From: Kriegella sp965368185
GTDB taxonomy: Bacteria > Bacteroidota > Bacteroidia > Flavobacteriales > Flavobacteriaceae
Reading direction: 5' to 3'
DNA length: 64,000 nucleotides
NCBI GenBank assembly: GCA_965368185.1
Contig: CBDULZ010000009.1
Location: 19,784-83,783, forward strand
Part shown: piece by piece, positions 43,176-51,838 of the stretch
Layout of the letters: the number at the start of each line of letters is the position of its first letter
Numbering within the stretch: the first letter of the stretch is position 1
Notes under the pieces: model-generated
What the model saw: the letters and a program-made list of their open reading frames with translations, nothing else
The model's database searches: none
Told to the model about the DNA's origin: nothing
Program-made: the position numbers and the translations under genes

Positions 43176-45200
43176 ATGCAGATTGTAACTTTATTGTGGA
43201 TTCTATTTGCTGCCCTTGTGGCCTTGGCTCTTGTATTTTTACAGTACTACTACAAATCTAAAAAGAAAGGACGATTGGCCCTATGGCTCTCCTTGCTACG
43301 ATTTTTAGCAATTTTCGGGCTTTTTTTGCTACTGATCAACCCTAAGTTCTCAAAGTTCGACTATACTTTGGAAAAGGTCAATTTGGTGGTGCTTACAGAT
43401 AATTCCTCCTCTGTTAAACCCTTCGGAAATGAAATAACCGCTGTTTTAAAGGCGATTGATGTGGCGCCACAAATTAAGGAACGTTTCAATCTTAAACACT
43501 ATCGCTTCGGAAGCGATTTGAACGAAATGGATAGTCTTTCATTTGAGGAAACAAATACGGATATTGGTAAGGCCATTTCCTCCATAAGGGATATTTATGC
43601 CACTTCTAAAACGGCAACTGTACTTTTGACCGATGGTAATCAGACCCTGGGTGAAGACTATGCGTTTTATGGCCGCAATCTTAAATTTCCCGTGTACGCC
43701 ACGGTAATAGGCGATACCACAAAGTATGAAGATTTCGCTATAGGTCAAATAAATGCGAACCGATATGCTTTTTTAAAGAACAAATATCCCTTGGAAGTTT
43801 ATGTTGCCTATAACGGGCCGGGCAATCGGTCATCATTAAATATTTCGGTAAACGGTAAAACCGTGCATCGCGAAACAGTTACATTTTCCGAAGGAAATGA
43901 TACCAAGAGAGTTGATGTATTGTTAAATGCGGCCTCCGTGGGAGTGAAAAAGGTTCAAGTAACGATAAACCCTTTAGAAAATGAGCGCAATACTGCCAAC
44001 AATACAAAGAGTGTTGTAGTGGAGGTCATCGATGAAAAAACCAATATTGCCATTATTTCCGATGTATTGCACCCTGATATTGGAGCATTGAAAAAAGCCA
44101 TTGAATCGAATGAACAGCGTTCGGTGGCTATCAAAAAACCAAGCGGGGCTGCAAAAGAGTTAGATAATGTTGACCTTTTAGTTCTGTATCAACCCAATCC
44201 TTCTTTTAAAGGTGTTTATGATTATATCGAAAAAAAGGATATCGGTTTAATTACCATAACTGGGGCTAAGACAGATTGGAACTTCTTAAACTCGATACAA
44301 AAACGATATCGAATTGAAAATAATTATCCGGTTCAAGAAGTATTCCCGATCAAGAACGAGGCTTTTTCAAAGTTTGATATATCCGATTTTTCACTTGAAG
44401 AATTTCCACCGCTCGAAAGTGATGCTGGTCCTATAATCATGGTGGGTGAGAATACTACCCTTTTAAAAATGCAAATAAAAGGGGTAGATATGGCTAGTCC
44501 GCTTTTATCGATTTTAGATGGAAACAGTAGGACCGAAGCCGTTCTTTTTGGAGAAAACCTTTGGAAATGGCGCGTTCAGAGTTATCGAAATAACCGGGAT
44601 TTTAAAAATTTTGATGATTTTATCGGCAAACTTATACTGTATTTATCCTCTTCAAAATCCAAGAGCCGCTTACATGTTGACTACAATTCAATTTATCAAG
44701 GCACCAACGACGTTAAAATTTCGGCTACTTATTTCGATGAAGCCTTTGTTATTGACAGAAATGCTGATATTTCGATAGTTGTCAAGAATGAAGATAATAA
44801 AATTAACCGTGAATTCCCGTTATTGCTCAAGGGCGGATTCTACGAGGTCGACCTTGGTAGTTTACCCGTGGGCAACTACAGTTTCAAAGTAACTGTGAAC
44901 ACCAAAAATCAATCAAAATCAGGAAATTTTACCATATTGGATTTTAATGTGGAAAAACAGTTTTCATCGAGTAACTACATGAAATTGAACCAACTCTCGA
45001 AAGATTCGGGGGGGGCGGTTTTCTATCCGAACGAGATCGATTCCCTAATCCAAAATATTGCCAGCGACGAACGGTTCGTACCCACTCAAAAAGGCAAGGA
45101 AAATGTTGTATCTTTGATCGATTTTCGAATTTTATTGGCGCTAATCGTATTTGTATTGGCTTTGGAATGGACTATTCGAAAATATAATGGATTAATCTAA
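43176..45200 (+). CDS. VWA-like membrane protein of unknown function
   Basis: About 674 residues. Two N-terminal membrane helices (about 3-22 and 34-55), then a VWA-like domain: VVLTDNSSSV (MIDAS-type DxSxS at about residue 77) and TVLLTDGNQTLG (about 143). A long beta-rich extracellular part (about 200-600) and a last membrane helix near the C-terminus (ILLALIVFVLALEW) follow. The ATG at 43176 is preferred to the in-frame TTG at 43173. It resembles Bacteroidota BatA-like membrane proteins with VWA domains but has no Bat operon here. It lies 16 bases before the SPFH gene, so the two are probably cotranscribed. Confidence 0.78.
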   Translation: MQIVTLLWILFAALVALALVFLQYYYKSKKKGRLALWLSLLRFLAIFGLFLLLINPKFSKFDYTLEKVNLVVLTDNSSSVKPFGNEITAVLKAIDVAPQIKERFNLKHYRFGSDLNEMDSLSFEETNTDIGKAISSIRDIYATSKTATVLLTDGNQTLGEDYAFYGRNLKFPVYATVIGDTTKYEDFAIGQINANRYAFLKNKYPLEVYVAYNGPGNRSSLNISVNGKTVHRETVTFSEGNDTKRVDVLLNAASVGVKKVQVTINPLENERNTANNTKSVVVEVIDEKTNIAIISDVLHPDIGALKKAIESNEQRSVAIKKPSGAAKELDNVDLLVLYQPNPSFKGVYDYIEKKDIGLITITGAKTDWNFLNSIQKRYRIENNYPVQEVFPIKNEAFSKFDISDFSLEEFPPLESDAGPIIMVGENTTLLKMQIKGVDMASPLLSILDGNSRTEAVLFGENLWKWRVQSYRNNRDFKNFDDFIGKLILYLSSSKSKSRLHVDYNSIYQGTNDVKISATYFDEAFVIDRNADISIVVKNEDNKINREFPLLLKGGFYEVDLGSLPVGNYSFKVTVNTKNQSKSGNFTILDFNVEKQFSSSNYMKLNQLSKDSGGAVFYPNEIDSLIQNIASDERFVPTQKGKENVVSLIDFRILLALIVFVLALEWTIRKYNGLI

Positions 45201-45216
45201 AAACAATAGATATATA

Positions 45217-46032
45217 ATGGATAAATTACCAAGAATTGCAGTACCAGTAGTCGTAGGAATAATTATACTCTTTATTTTATTGTCTAAATCCACCGTAACC
45301 ATAGATTCAGGTCAGGCGGGTGTTTTATATAAAACGTTTGGTGGTGGTGTAGTAACCGATGAACCTCCAATGGGTGAAGGGTTTCATCTCGTAGCCCCAT
45401 GGAACAGAGTAACTATTTATGAAGTTAGACAACAAGAAGTGCTTGAGCAAATGAATGTATTATCAAGTAATGGATTGGATATCAAATTGGAAGCATCAGC
45501 TTGGTTTGAACCAATTCGTAGTGATTTAGGGAAACTGCATCAAGAAAAAGGGCAAGATTATATACAAAGGGTTTTATTGCCAACAATTAGATCAGCTGCC
45601 CGTTCAGTGGTTGGGCGTTATACACCAGAACAATTGTACTCAAGTAAGAGAGATGCTATTCAACAAGAGATTTTTGATGAGACTGAAAAAATAGTGTCAG
45701 GACAATATATCCAATTGAATGAAATTTTGGTTAGAGATGTAACCTTACCGCCCACGATTAAAGAAGCTATTGAACGGAAATTAAGGCAAGAGCAAGAATC
45801 CTTGGAATACGAATTTCGTCTGGTAACTGCCGAAAAAGAGGCTCAAAAAGTTCGTATCGAAGCACAAGGTAAAGCCGATGCGAACCAAATTTTAAGTGCT
45901 TCCTTGAACGATAAAATATTACAAGATAAGGGTATTGATGCCACTTTGGAACTTTCAAAGTCACCCAATAGTAAAGTTGTAATCGTTGGAGGAGGTGAAT
46001 CAGGGTTGCCCTTGATTTTAGGCAATAATTAA
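45217..46032 (+). CDS. SPFH/prohibitin family membrane protein
   Basis: 271 residues. One N-terminal membrane helix (about 7-24), the PHB/SPFH domain (about 27-200; DSGQAGVLYKTFGGGV, EGFHLVAPWNRVTIYEVRQQE, TIRSAARSVVGRYTPEQLYSSKR) and a coiled coil rich in Glu/Ala (RKLRQEQESLEYEFRLVTAEKEAQKVRIEAQGKADA). Prohibitin-like proteins form large membrane rings and scaffold proteases such as FtsH. Follows the VWA-like gene by 16 bases. The his leader begins shortly after. Confidence 0.92.
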   Translation: MDKLPRIAVPVVVGIIILFILLSKSTVTIDSGQAGVLYKTFGGGVVTDEPPMGEGFHLVAPWNRVTIYEVRQQEVLEQMNVLSSNGLDIKLEASAWFEPIRSDLGKLHQEKGQDYIQRVLLPTIRSAARSVVGRYTPEQLYSSKRDAIQQEIFDETEKIVSGQYIQLNEILVRDVTLPPTIKEAIERKLRQEQESLEYEFRLVTAEKEAQKVRIEAQGKADANQILSASLNDKILQDKGIDATLELSKSPNSKVVIVGGGESGLPLILGNN

Positions 46033-46040
46033 AATAAAAT

Positions 46041-46070
46041 TTGGTCGATTAAAAATTAGTTTTAATTTTA
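46041..46070 (+). promoter_or_regulatory. Promoter of the histidine operon
   Basis: TTG (46041-46043), 19 bases, then TAATTTTA (46063-46070), one mismatch from the -7 consensus. It ends eight bases before the leader-peptide ATG at 46079, so the leader peptide would be translated from an almost leaderless RNA. Confidence 0.55.
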
Positions 46071-46078
46071 CACTCGTA

Positions 46079-46132
46079 ATGAAAAACAAGAACACACATC
46101 ATCATTTTTATACTTGCTCTCAAGCGAGGTAA
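46079..46132 (+). CDS. hisL: Histidine operon leader peptide (17 codons)
   Basis: Reads M-K-N-K-N-T-H-H-H-F-Y-T-C-S-Q-A-R and a TAA stop. Three consecutive His codons (46097-46105) are the sensor: when charged His-tRNA is scarce the ribosome should stall there. The stop codon overlaps the start of the antiterminator arm, as in classical attenuators. It has no similarity to a protein of independent function. Control of hisG and following genes is inferred from position and RNA pairings. Confidence 0.85.
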   Translation: MKNKNTHHHFYTCSQAR

Positions 46133-46192
46133 AAATGTATTGTAGTGTTACAACATATTTACGACCCGTTTGAGAAATCAAACGGGTTTTTT
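46113..46192 (+). promoter_or_regulatory. Histidine operon transcription attenuator
   Basis: Three competing pairings are readable. Pause stem: CTTGC (46113-46117) with GCGAG (46124-46128). Antiterminator: TCAAGCGAGGT (46120-46130) with ACCCGTTTGA (46164-46173), one bulged A, extended inside by a second stem (TAAA-ATG-TTGTA with TACAA-CAT-TTTA, 46130-46162). Terminator: ACCCGTTTGA (46164-46173) with TCAAACGGGT (46178-46187), GAAA loop and a T run to 46192. Antiterminator and terminator share 46164-46173, so they exclude each other. Confidence 0.85.
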
Positions 46193-46255
46193 GTTTCAGA
46201 AAATCACTCGGGAAGAACGAAAATCGATCATTGAACCCTATTAATCAAAATTAAA

Positions 46256-47113
46256 ATGACCAAAATAAGAATAGCAATACAGAAGTCTGGAAGGCTTAAT
46301 GAAGATTCACTTCAGATATTGAAAGATTGTGGTATATCAATTGACAACGGTAAAGACCAGTTAAAGGCATCGTCAAGAAACTTTCCCATAGAAGTTTTTT
46401 ACCTAAGAAACGGCGATATTCCCCAATACCTTCGCGATGGGGTGGTCGATATCGCCATTATAGGCGAAAACGTGCTGATTGAAAAGGGAGATGATATTTC
46501 AATTGCCGAAAAGCTCGGTTTTTCAAAATGTAAGGTCTCTCTTGCAATACCAAAAGATGTCGAATATGGTTCGGTAAAGGACTTTGAAGGAAAGCGAATT
46601 GCTACCTCATATCCGAATACTGTGAACATGTATCTCGACAAAAATGGCGTAAAAGCAGACTTGCATATTATCAACGGATCAGTAGAAATTGCTCCGAATA
46701 TAGGGTTGGCCGATGCGATTTGTGATATTGTTTCCAGCGGAAGTACCTTGTTTAAGAACAACCTGAAAGAGGTCGAGGTAATGTTGACGAGTGAGGCCGT
46801 TTTGGCGGTTTCCCCACAAATAACGGAAAAAAGAAGGCTTCTACTAGAAAAGTTACAATTTCGTATTCAATCCGTTTTAAGGGCCAGGGCATCGAAATAT
46901 GTACTTTTGAATGCTCCTAATGACAAACTTGACACTATCATCTCACTGTTACCGGGTATGCGTAGCCCAACAGTCTTGCCGTTGGCACAAGAGGGTTGGA
47001 GTTCGGTGCATACGGTAATTAACAAAGATAAGTTCTGGGAGGTCATCAGTGAGTTGAAAAAGGCTGGAGCCGAGGGGATATTGGTTTGCCCTATTGAGAA
47101 AATGGTTTTGTGA
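46256..47113 (+). CDS. hisG: ATP phosphoribosyltransferase, long form
   Basis: 285 residues: first step of histidine synthesis, joining ATP and PRPP. The catalytic part (RIAIQKSGRLNEDS, DVAIIGENVL-type region, and PRPP-loop DAICDIVSSGSTL at about residue 155) is followed by the C-terminal regulatory ACT-like domain (about 215-285) that marks the long HisG form, which needs no HisZ and is feedback-inhibited by histidine. First gene after the attenuator. Its TGA overlaps the next ATG (TGATG). Confidence 0.96.
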   Translation: MTKIRIAIQKSGRLNEDSLQILKDCGISIDNGKDQLKASSRNFPIEVFYLRNGDIPQYLRDGVVDIAIIGENVLIEKGDDISIAEKLGFSKCKVSLAIPKDVEYGSVKDFEGKRIATSYPNTVNMYLDKNGVKADLHIINGSVEIAPNIGLADAICDIVSSGSTLFKNNLKEVEVMLTSEAVLAVSPQITEKRRLLLEKLQFRIQSVLRARASKYVLLNAPNDKLDTIISLLPGMRSPTVLPLAQEGWSSVHTVINKDKFWEVISELKKAGAEGILVCPIEKMVL

Positions 47114-47532
47114 TGTATGGAATAAAACTTATCGAAAAGGAAGTTTTAGATGATATAATTCCACTATTGCAAGGTTTAGATCCAAAGCTCGAAAAGGCGA
47201 TTTTGGAAAAGCGTTTGGAGCAAATGGCTTTGCAGGGCTATCAGTGTGTGGGGGTGTATGACTCGGAAAAGTTGGTCGGCATTTCAGGATTATGGGTTTT
47301 GACCAAATATTATGTTGGCAAGCACATTGAGCCTGACAATGTTTATATTCTTCCGGAGTATCAAGGAAAAGGAATTGGGAAGTTACTGATGGATTGGATT
47401 TTTGATTACGCCAAGAAGATAGGCTGTGAGGCTTCCGAATTGAATTGTTATATCGAAAACGAAGCGGGAAACCGATTTTGGGAACAACAAGGTTATAAGG
47501 CTATCGGTTATCACTTTCAGAAGAAATTTTAA
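47113..47532 (+). CDS. GNAT-family acetyltransferase inside the his operon
   Basis: 139 residues from the ATG at 47113, which overlaps the hisG stop (TGATG). The acetyl-CoA loop is visible as LPEYQGKGIGKLLMDWIFDYA (residues about 84-104, with the Q-x-x-G-x-G core), and the C-terminal NEAGNRFWEQQGYKAIGYHF is typical of GNAT ends. The substrate is unknown. The tight coupling to hisG and the five-base gap to hisD put it under his attenuation control, but it is not one of the known biosynthetic steps. Confidence 0.88.
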   Translation: MYGIKLIEKEVLDDIIPLLQGLDPKLEKAILEKRLEQMALQGYQCVGVYDSEKLVGISGLWVLTKYYVGKHIEPDNVYILPEYQGKGIGKLLMDWIFDYAKKIGCEASELNCYIENEAGNRFWEQQGYKAIGYHFQKKF

Positions 47533-47537
47533 GTACA

Positions 47538-48821
47538 ATGAATAAAACATACAATCCTGAAAAAACGACTTGGGAGGCCCTGTTAAAGCGCCCAACACAA
47601 ACGGTAGCCGATATTGAAGCTACGGTCGATGTTATTTTTAAGGAAGTTAAAAATGGTGGTGATGCAGTGGTCGAAAAATACACCCGGCAATTTGATGGTG
47701 CTGTATTACAAAATCAATTGGTTTCAAATATTGAAATTGAGGAAGCCAAGAAATTGGTGTCAACAGAACTGAAAATTGCCATACAGGAGGCAAAACTTAA
47801 TATTGAGAAATTCCATACTGCTCAAAAAACGGATCGAATAGAAATTGAAACGTCCAAAGGGGTAAAATGTTGGCAAGAGAAGCGACCGATACAAAAGGTT
47901 GGGTTGTATATTCCAGGTGGTACCGCACCTTTGTTTTCTACTATTTTGATGTTGGCCGTTCCGGCAGAAATAGCAGGCTGTCAAGAAATAGTGCTTTGCT
48001 CCCCACCGAATAAAGAAGGTAAAATCAATCCTGCAATTCTCTATGCCGCAAATTTATGTGGAGTAAGCCGGATTTTTAAGATTGGGGGAATCCAAGCGAT
48101 TGCGGCCATGACTTTTGGTACTGAAAGTATTCCGAAGGTCTATAAAATCTTTGGTCCCGGTAACCAGTATGTGACGGTAGCCAAGCAAATTGCCACGAAA
48201 CATGGAGTTGCGATCGATATGCCCGCAGGCCCGAGTGAATTGTTGGTAGTGGCAGATGATTCGGCCAATGCCTCTTTTGTAGCATCGGACCTTTTGAGTC
48301 AAGCTGAGCATGGTGTTGACAGTCAGGTTATTTTAGTAGCTACATCGAAAACCATATTGGCGGAAGTTGAAAAGGAAGTAACATCTCAGATTTCCCTATT
48401 GCCGCGAAAGGAAATTGCAGAAAAGGCAATTGCAAACAGCAAACTTATTTATGTCGAAGATGATGAAACTGCGCTGAGCTTAATCAATGAATATGCACCG
48501 GAGCACTTTATTGTATGTGTAGAAAATGAGGATTTCTATGTGGATAACATAGCGAATGCCGGGTCGATATTCGTGGGCAACTATACCCCTGAAAGCGCGG
48601 GTGACTATGCTTCAGGAACGAATCATACCTTGCCTACAAACGGTTATGCCAAACAATACAGTGGTGTAAATTTAGATAGTTTTATGAAGAGTATGACATT
48701 TCAAAAAATTACGAAGGAGGGCATGAAAAGCATTGGAAATACAATAGAAGTAATGGCAGAGGCCGAAGGGTTGCAAGCCCATAAAAATGCGGTAACCTTA
48801 CGGATGAATAGTTTAAAATAA
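47538..48821 (+). CDS. hisD: Histidinol dehydrogenase
   Basis: 427 residues. Zinc- and NAD-dependent oxidation of L-histidinol to L-histidine in two steps. Motifs: PGGTAPLFSTILMLAVPA, FGPGNQYVTVAKQ, the metal/His region DLLSQAEHGVDSQ (about residue 255), and EHFIVCVEN and GDYASGTNHTLPT near the end. Normal length; starts five bases after the GNAT gene. Confidence 0.97.
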   Translation: MNKTYNPEKTTWEALLKRPTQTVADIEATVDVIFKEVKNGGDAVVEKYTRQFDGAVLQNQLVSNIEIEEAKKLVSTELKIAIQEAKLNIEKFHTAQKTDRIEIETSKGVKCWQEKRPIQKVGLYIPGGTAPLFSTILMLAVPAEIAGCQEIVLCSPPNKEGKINPAILYAANLCGVSRIFKIGGIQAIAAMTFGTESIPKVYKIFGPGNQYVTVAKQIATKHGVAIDMPAGPSELLVVADDSANASFVASDLLSQAEHGVDSQVILVATSKTILAEVEKEVTSQISLLPRKEIAEKAIANSKLIYVEDDETALSLINEYAPEHFIVCVENEDFYVDNIANAGSIFVGNYTPESAGDYASGTNHTLPTNGYAKQYSGVNLDSFMKSMTFQKITKEGMKSIGNTIEVMAEAEGLQAHKNAVTLRMNSLK

Positions 48822-48847
48822 CAACGATTGCACAAGCGACTAATTGG

Positions 48848-49915
48848 ATGAATTTAGGGTACGGCGTGAAAGAAAAATTTAACATAGATAACCTGGTTAG
48901 GGACAATGTAAAAGGACTAAAACCTTATTCCTCGGCACGTGACGAATATGTTTCCGATGGCTCGAAGATGGTGTTTTTAGACGCTAACGAAAATCCGTAC
49001 GAGAATGGGGTCAACCGGTATCCTGATCCCCAACAACGCAACCTCAAGGCCGTTTTAGGGGACCAGAAGGGAATTGACGTTCAGAATATATTGTTGGGCA
49101 ATGGTAGCGATGAAGTATTGGATTTGTTGTTTCGGGCGTTTTGTGAGCCTAAGGAAGATAATATTATTTCATTGCCACCTACCTATGGTATGTACAAAGT
49201 ACTATCGGGTATTAACAATATCGAAAATCGGGAGGTTTTATTGACACAAGATTTTCAGCCTGACGTGGAAGCAATCCTTAAACAAGTTGATAAACATACC
49301 AAAATGATATTCCTTTGCTCTCCGAACAATCCTACCGGGAATAGTTTTTCGTCGGATATCATTAAGGCGTTACTTGAAAGTTTCAAAGGGTTGGTTGTAA
49401 TCGATGAAGCATACATTGACTTTTCGAGTGATGAAAGTTGGACAAAAAAATTAGGGGAATATCCAAACTTGATCGTGACACAAACGCTCTCTAAGGCTTA
49501 TGGTATGGCGGGTATTCGGCTTGGGATCTGTATCGCTTCCGCAGAAATTATTGATGTGGTCAATAAAATAAAGCCACCGTATAATGTTAATGAACTAACA
49601 CAGCAAAAAGCTTTTGAACGGGTTAATGCCGCTGAATTGGTAACCAAAGAAATTAAGGATATCCTTCAAGGAAAAAAAGAATTGCTGAAAGTTTTGCATG
49701 AGGTAAGCTTTATAGAGAAGGTGTACCGCTCAGATGCAAATTTTGTTTTGGTCAAGGTTGACAATGCGAATAAACGTTATCAAGAACTACTGAATAAAGG
49801 TATTGTAGTACGAAATAGAACAACACAGCCACTGTGTGAAAACACGCTGCGTTTTACCATAGGTACCAAGGATGAGAACGAGCAATTAATTGCAGTGCTT
49901 AAGACTTTAAATTAA
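48848..49915 (+). CDS. hisC: Histidinol-phosphate aminotransferase
   Basis: 355 residues, PLP fold type I. Substrate-side FLDANENPYENG, cofactor motifs GNGSDEVLD, CSPNNPTGN, VIDEAYIDFS and the PLP lysine in TLSKAYGMAGIRLG (about residue 216). It transaminates imidazole-acetol phosphate with glutamate. A 26-base spacer follows hisD. After its stop a 78-base spacer with a hairpin leads to hisB. Confidence 0.96.
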   Translation: MNLGYGVKEKFNIDNLVRDNVKGLKPYSSARDEYVSDGSKMVFLDANENPYENGVNRYPDPQQRNLKAVLGDQKGIDVQNILLGNGSDEVLDLLFRAFCEPKEDNIISLPPTYGMYKVLSGINNIENREVLLTQDFQPDVEAILKQVDKHTKMIFLCSPNNPTGNSFSSDIIKALLESFKGLVVIDEAYIDFSSDESWTKKLGEYPNLIVTQTLSKAYGMAGIRLGICIASAEIIDVVNKIKPPYNVNELTQQKAFERVNAAELVTKEIKDILQGKKELLKVLHEVSFIEKVYRSDANFVLVKVDNANKRYQELLNKGIVVRNRTTQPLCENTLRFTIGTKDENEQLIAVLKTLN

Positions 49916-49935
49916 AGAATATAAAAAAAATGGTA

Positions 49936-49973
49936 ATGGAGCTCTAAATTAGATTGAAATCTAAAAGCTCCAT
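49936..49973 (+). repeat. Hairpin in the hisC-hisB spacer
   Basis: ATGGAGCT (49936-49943) pairs with AGCTCCAT (49966-49973); inside, TTAGATT and AATCTAA pair again. There is no T run after it, so it is more likely an RNA processing or stability element than a terminator. Confidence 0.5.
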
Positions 49974-49993
49974 CAAGTTCAACAGTATGTAAT

Positions 49994-51130
49994 ATGGCAA
50001 AAAAAGTACTTTTTATTGATAGGGATGGCACCATCATCAAAGAAACGGCAGATGAGCAAATCGACGCATTCGAAAAGATAATTTTCTATCCCAAGGCATT
50101 CACCTATTTGGGAAAAATTGCCAAGGAGCTTGATTATGAATTGGTTATGATTACGAATCAAGATGGTTTGGGAACCGATATTTTTCCTGAAGAAACATTC
50201 TGGCCTGTTCATAATTTTATTTTAAAGTCATTTGAAAATGAGGGAGTCGTATTCGATAACGTTTTTCTAGACCGTACATTTCCGCATGAAAATGCCAATA
50301 CACGGAAACCCGGAACAGGTTTGTTGACCGAATATTTTTCTGAAAACTACGATTTAAAAAATTCCTTTGTAATTGGTGACCGTCTAACAGATGTTGAGTT
50401 GGCCAAGAACCTGGGGGCAAAGGGTATTTTTATCAATGATAATACCAATTTAGGAACAAGTGAAATAACGGTAAAGCGTGAAGCCTTGAGCGATATTATC
50501 GCCTTGGAAACCAATGATTGGGAAAAAATCTATGAATTTTTAAAATTAAATGATCGTACTTCCGAGATTCACCGGAAAACGAATGAAACCGATATTTATA
50601 TTAAGATCAACCTCGATGGAACGGGAAAGAGTAAAATTAAAACTGGTTTGGCCTTTTTTGATCACATGCTCGATCAATTGGCCCGTCACGGTCAGATGGA
50701 TATCGATATTAAAGTGAACGGTGATCTCGAAGTTGACGAACACCACACTATCGAAGATACGGCCATCGCCTTGGGGGAAGTCTTCCATGCGGCCTTGGGA
50801 AATAAACTGGGCATTGAACGTTATGGGTTTTGCTTGCCGATGGATGATTGTCTTGCCCAGGCGGCCATTGATTTTGGAGGACGAAATTGGTTGGTTTGGG
50901 AAGCTGATTTTAAACGCGAAAAAGTGGGTGATATGCCGACTGAAATGTTCTATCACTTTTTTAAATCTTTTACCGATGGGGCAAAGGCAAATTTGAATAT
51001 CAAAGCGGAAGGAACAAATGAGCACCATAAAATCGAAGCTATCTTTAAGGTTTTTGCAAAATCGATCAAAATGGCAGTGAAGCGTGATGTTGAAAAGATG
51101 GTTTTGCCATCAACAAAAGGGGTACTATAA
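49994..51130 (+). CDS. hisB: Bifunctional histidinol-phosphatase / imidazoleglycerol-phosphate dehydratase
   Basis: 378 residues. Residues about 1-165 are a HAD phosphatase (FIDRDGTIIKE with the nucleophile Asp; NTRKPGTGLL; GDRLTDVELAKNLG). Residues about 190-378 are the dehydratase (FFDHMLDQLARHG, DEHHTIEDTAIALGE, and a second EHHKIEA metal motif). The fusion is as in enterobacteria and common in Bacteroidota. Its stop abuts the hisH ATG with no spacer. Confidence 0.97.
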   Translation: MAKKVLFIDRDGTIIKETADEQIDAFEKIIFYPKAFTYLGKIAKELDYELVMITNQDGLGTDIFPEETFWPVHNFILKSFENEGVVFDNVFLDRTFPHENANTRKPGTGLLTEYFSENYDLKNSFVIGDRLTDVELAKNLGAKGIFINDNTNLGTSEITVKREALSDIIALETNDWEKIYEFLKLNDRTSEIHRKTNETDIYIKINLDGTGKSKIKTGLAFFDHMLDQLARHGQMDIDIKVNGDLEVDEHHTIEDTAIALGEVFHAALGNKLGIERYGFCLPMDDCLAQAAIDFGGRNWLVWEADFKREKVGDMPTEMFYHFFKSFTDGAKANLNIKAEGTNEHHKIEAIFKVFAKSIKMAVKRDVEKMVLPSTKGVL

Positions 51131-51712
51131 ATGAAGATTGTCATTATAAATTACGGAGCAGGAAATATTCAGAGTATAAAATTTGCTATCAACCGTTTGG
51201 GTTATGAGGCCGTTTTAAGTCATGATGCTTCTGAAATTCAACAATCCGATAAAGTCATATTTCCCGGTGTCGGTGAGGCGAGCAGTGCCATGAAAAAACT
51301 CAAAGACAGTGGTTTGGACAAGGTGATACCTGAACTGAAACAACCTGTTCTAGGCATCTGTTTGGGTATGCAGCTGATGTGTAATTCATCTGAAGAGGGC
51401 AATACCCAAGGTTTGGGAATTTTTGATGTCGAAGTGGTGCGGTTTTCAGAAAAGGTTAAGGTTCCGCAAATCGGATGGAACCAAATTTCCAATTTGAAAT
51501 CCGAGTTATTTAAGAGCATAGCCGAAAAAGAACACATCTATCTAGTACATAGTTTTTATGCCCCGATATGTAATGAGACCATTGCCGAATCGGAATACGA
51601 TTTGAATTATAGTGCGGCTCTGGGAAAAGATAATTTTTATGGAACACAGTTTCATCCCGAAAAGAGCAGTGATGTGGGGGAGAACATCCTAAAGAACTTT
51701 TTGGAATTATGA
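51131..51712 (+). CDS. hisH: Imidazole glycerol phosphate synthase glutaminase subunit
   Basis: 193 residues, class I glutamine amidotransferase. Nucleophile Cys in LGICLGMQLM (about residue 77), with the His and Glu of the triad in GTQFHPEKS (about 174-176). It supplies ammonia to HisF. Begins directly after hisB. A 126-base spacer before hisA contains an inverted repeat. Confidence 0.97.
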   Translation: MKIVIINYGAGNIQSIKFAINRLGYEAVLSHDASEIQQSDKVIFPGVGEASSAMKKLKDSGLDKVIPELKQPVLGICLGMQLMCNSSEEGNTQGLGIFDVEVVRFSEKVKVPQIGWNQISNLKSELFKSIAEKEHIYLVHSFYAPICNETIAESEYDLNYSAALGKDNFYGTQFHPEKSSDVGENILKNFLEL

Positions 51713-51719
51713 TTTAATC

Positions 51720-51756
51720 GGAAGCTAACCATCTCTTGGCGATAACAGTAGCTTCC
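51720..51756 (+). repeat. Inverted repeat in the hisH-hisA spacer
   Basis: GGAAGCTA (51720-51727) pairs with TAGCTTCC (51749-51756), 21-base loop, no T run. Weak hairpin; possible processing signal. Confidence 0.35.
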
Positions 51757-51838
51757 ATTAATACTTCCAAAAAAATAGTAACCAATAATTCAATGGGGTA
51801 GTTAAATAGATTTTTATTTCCTACTTCTAATTTTAATT

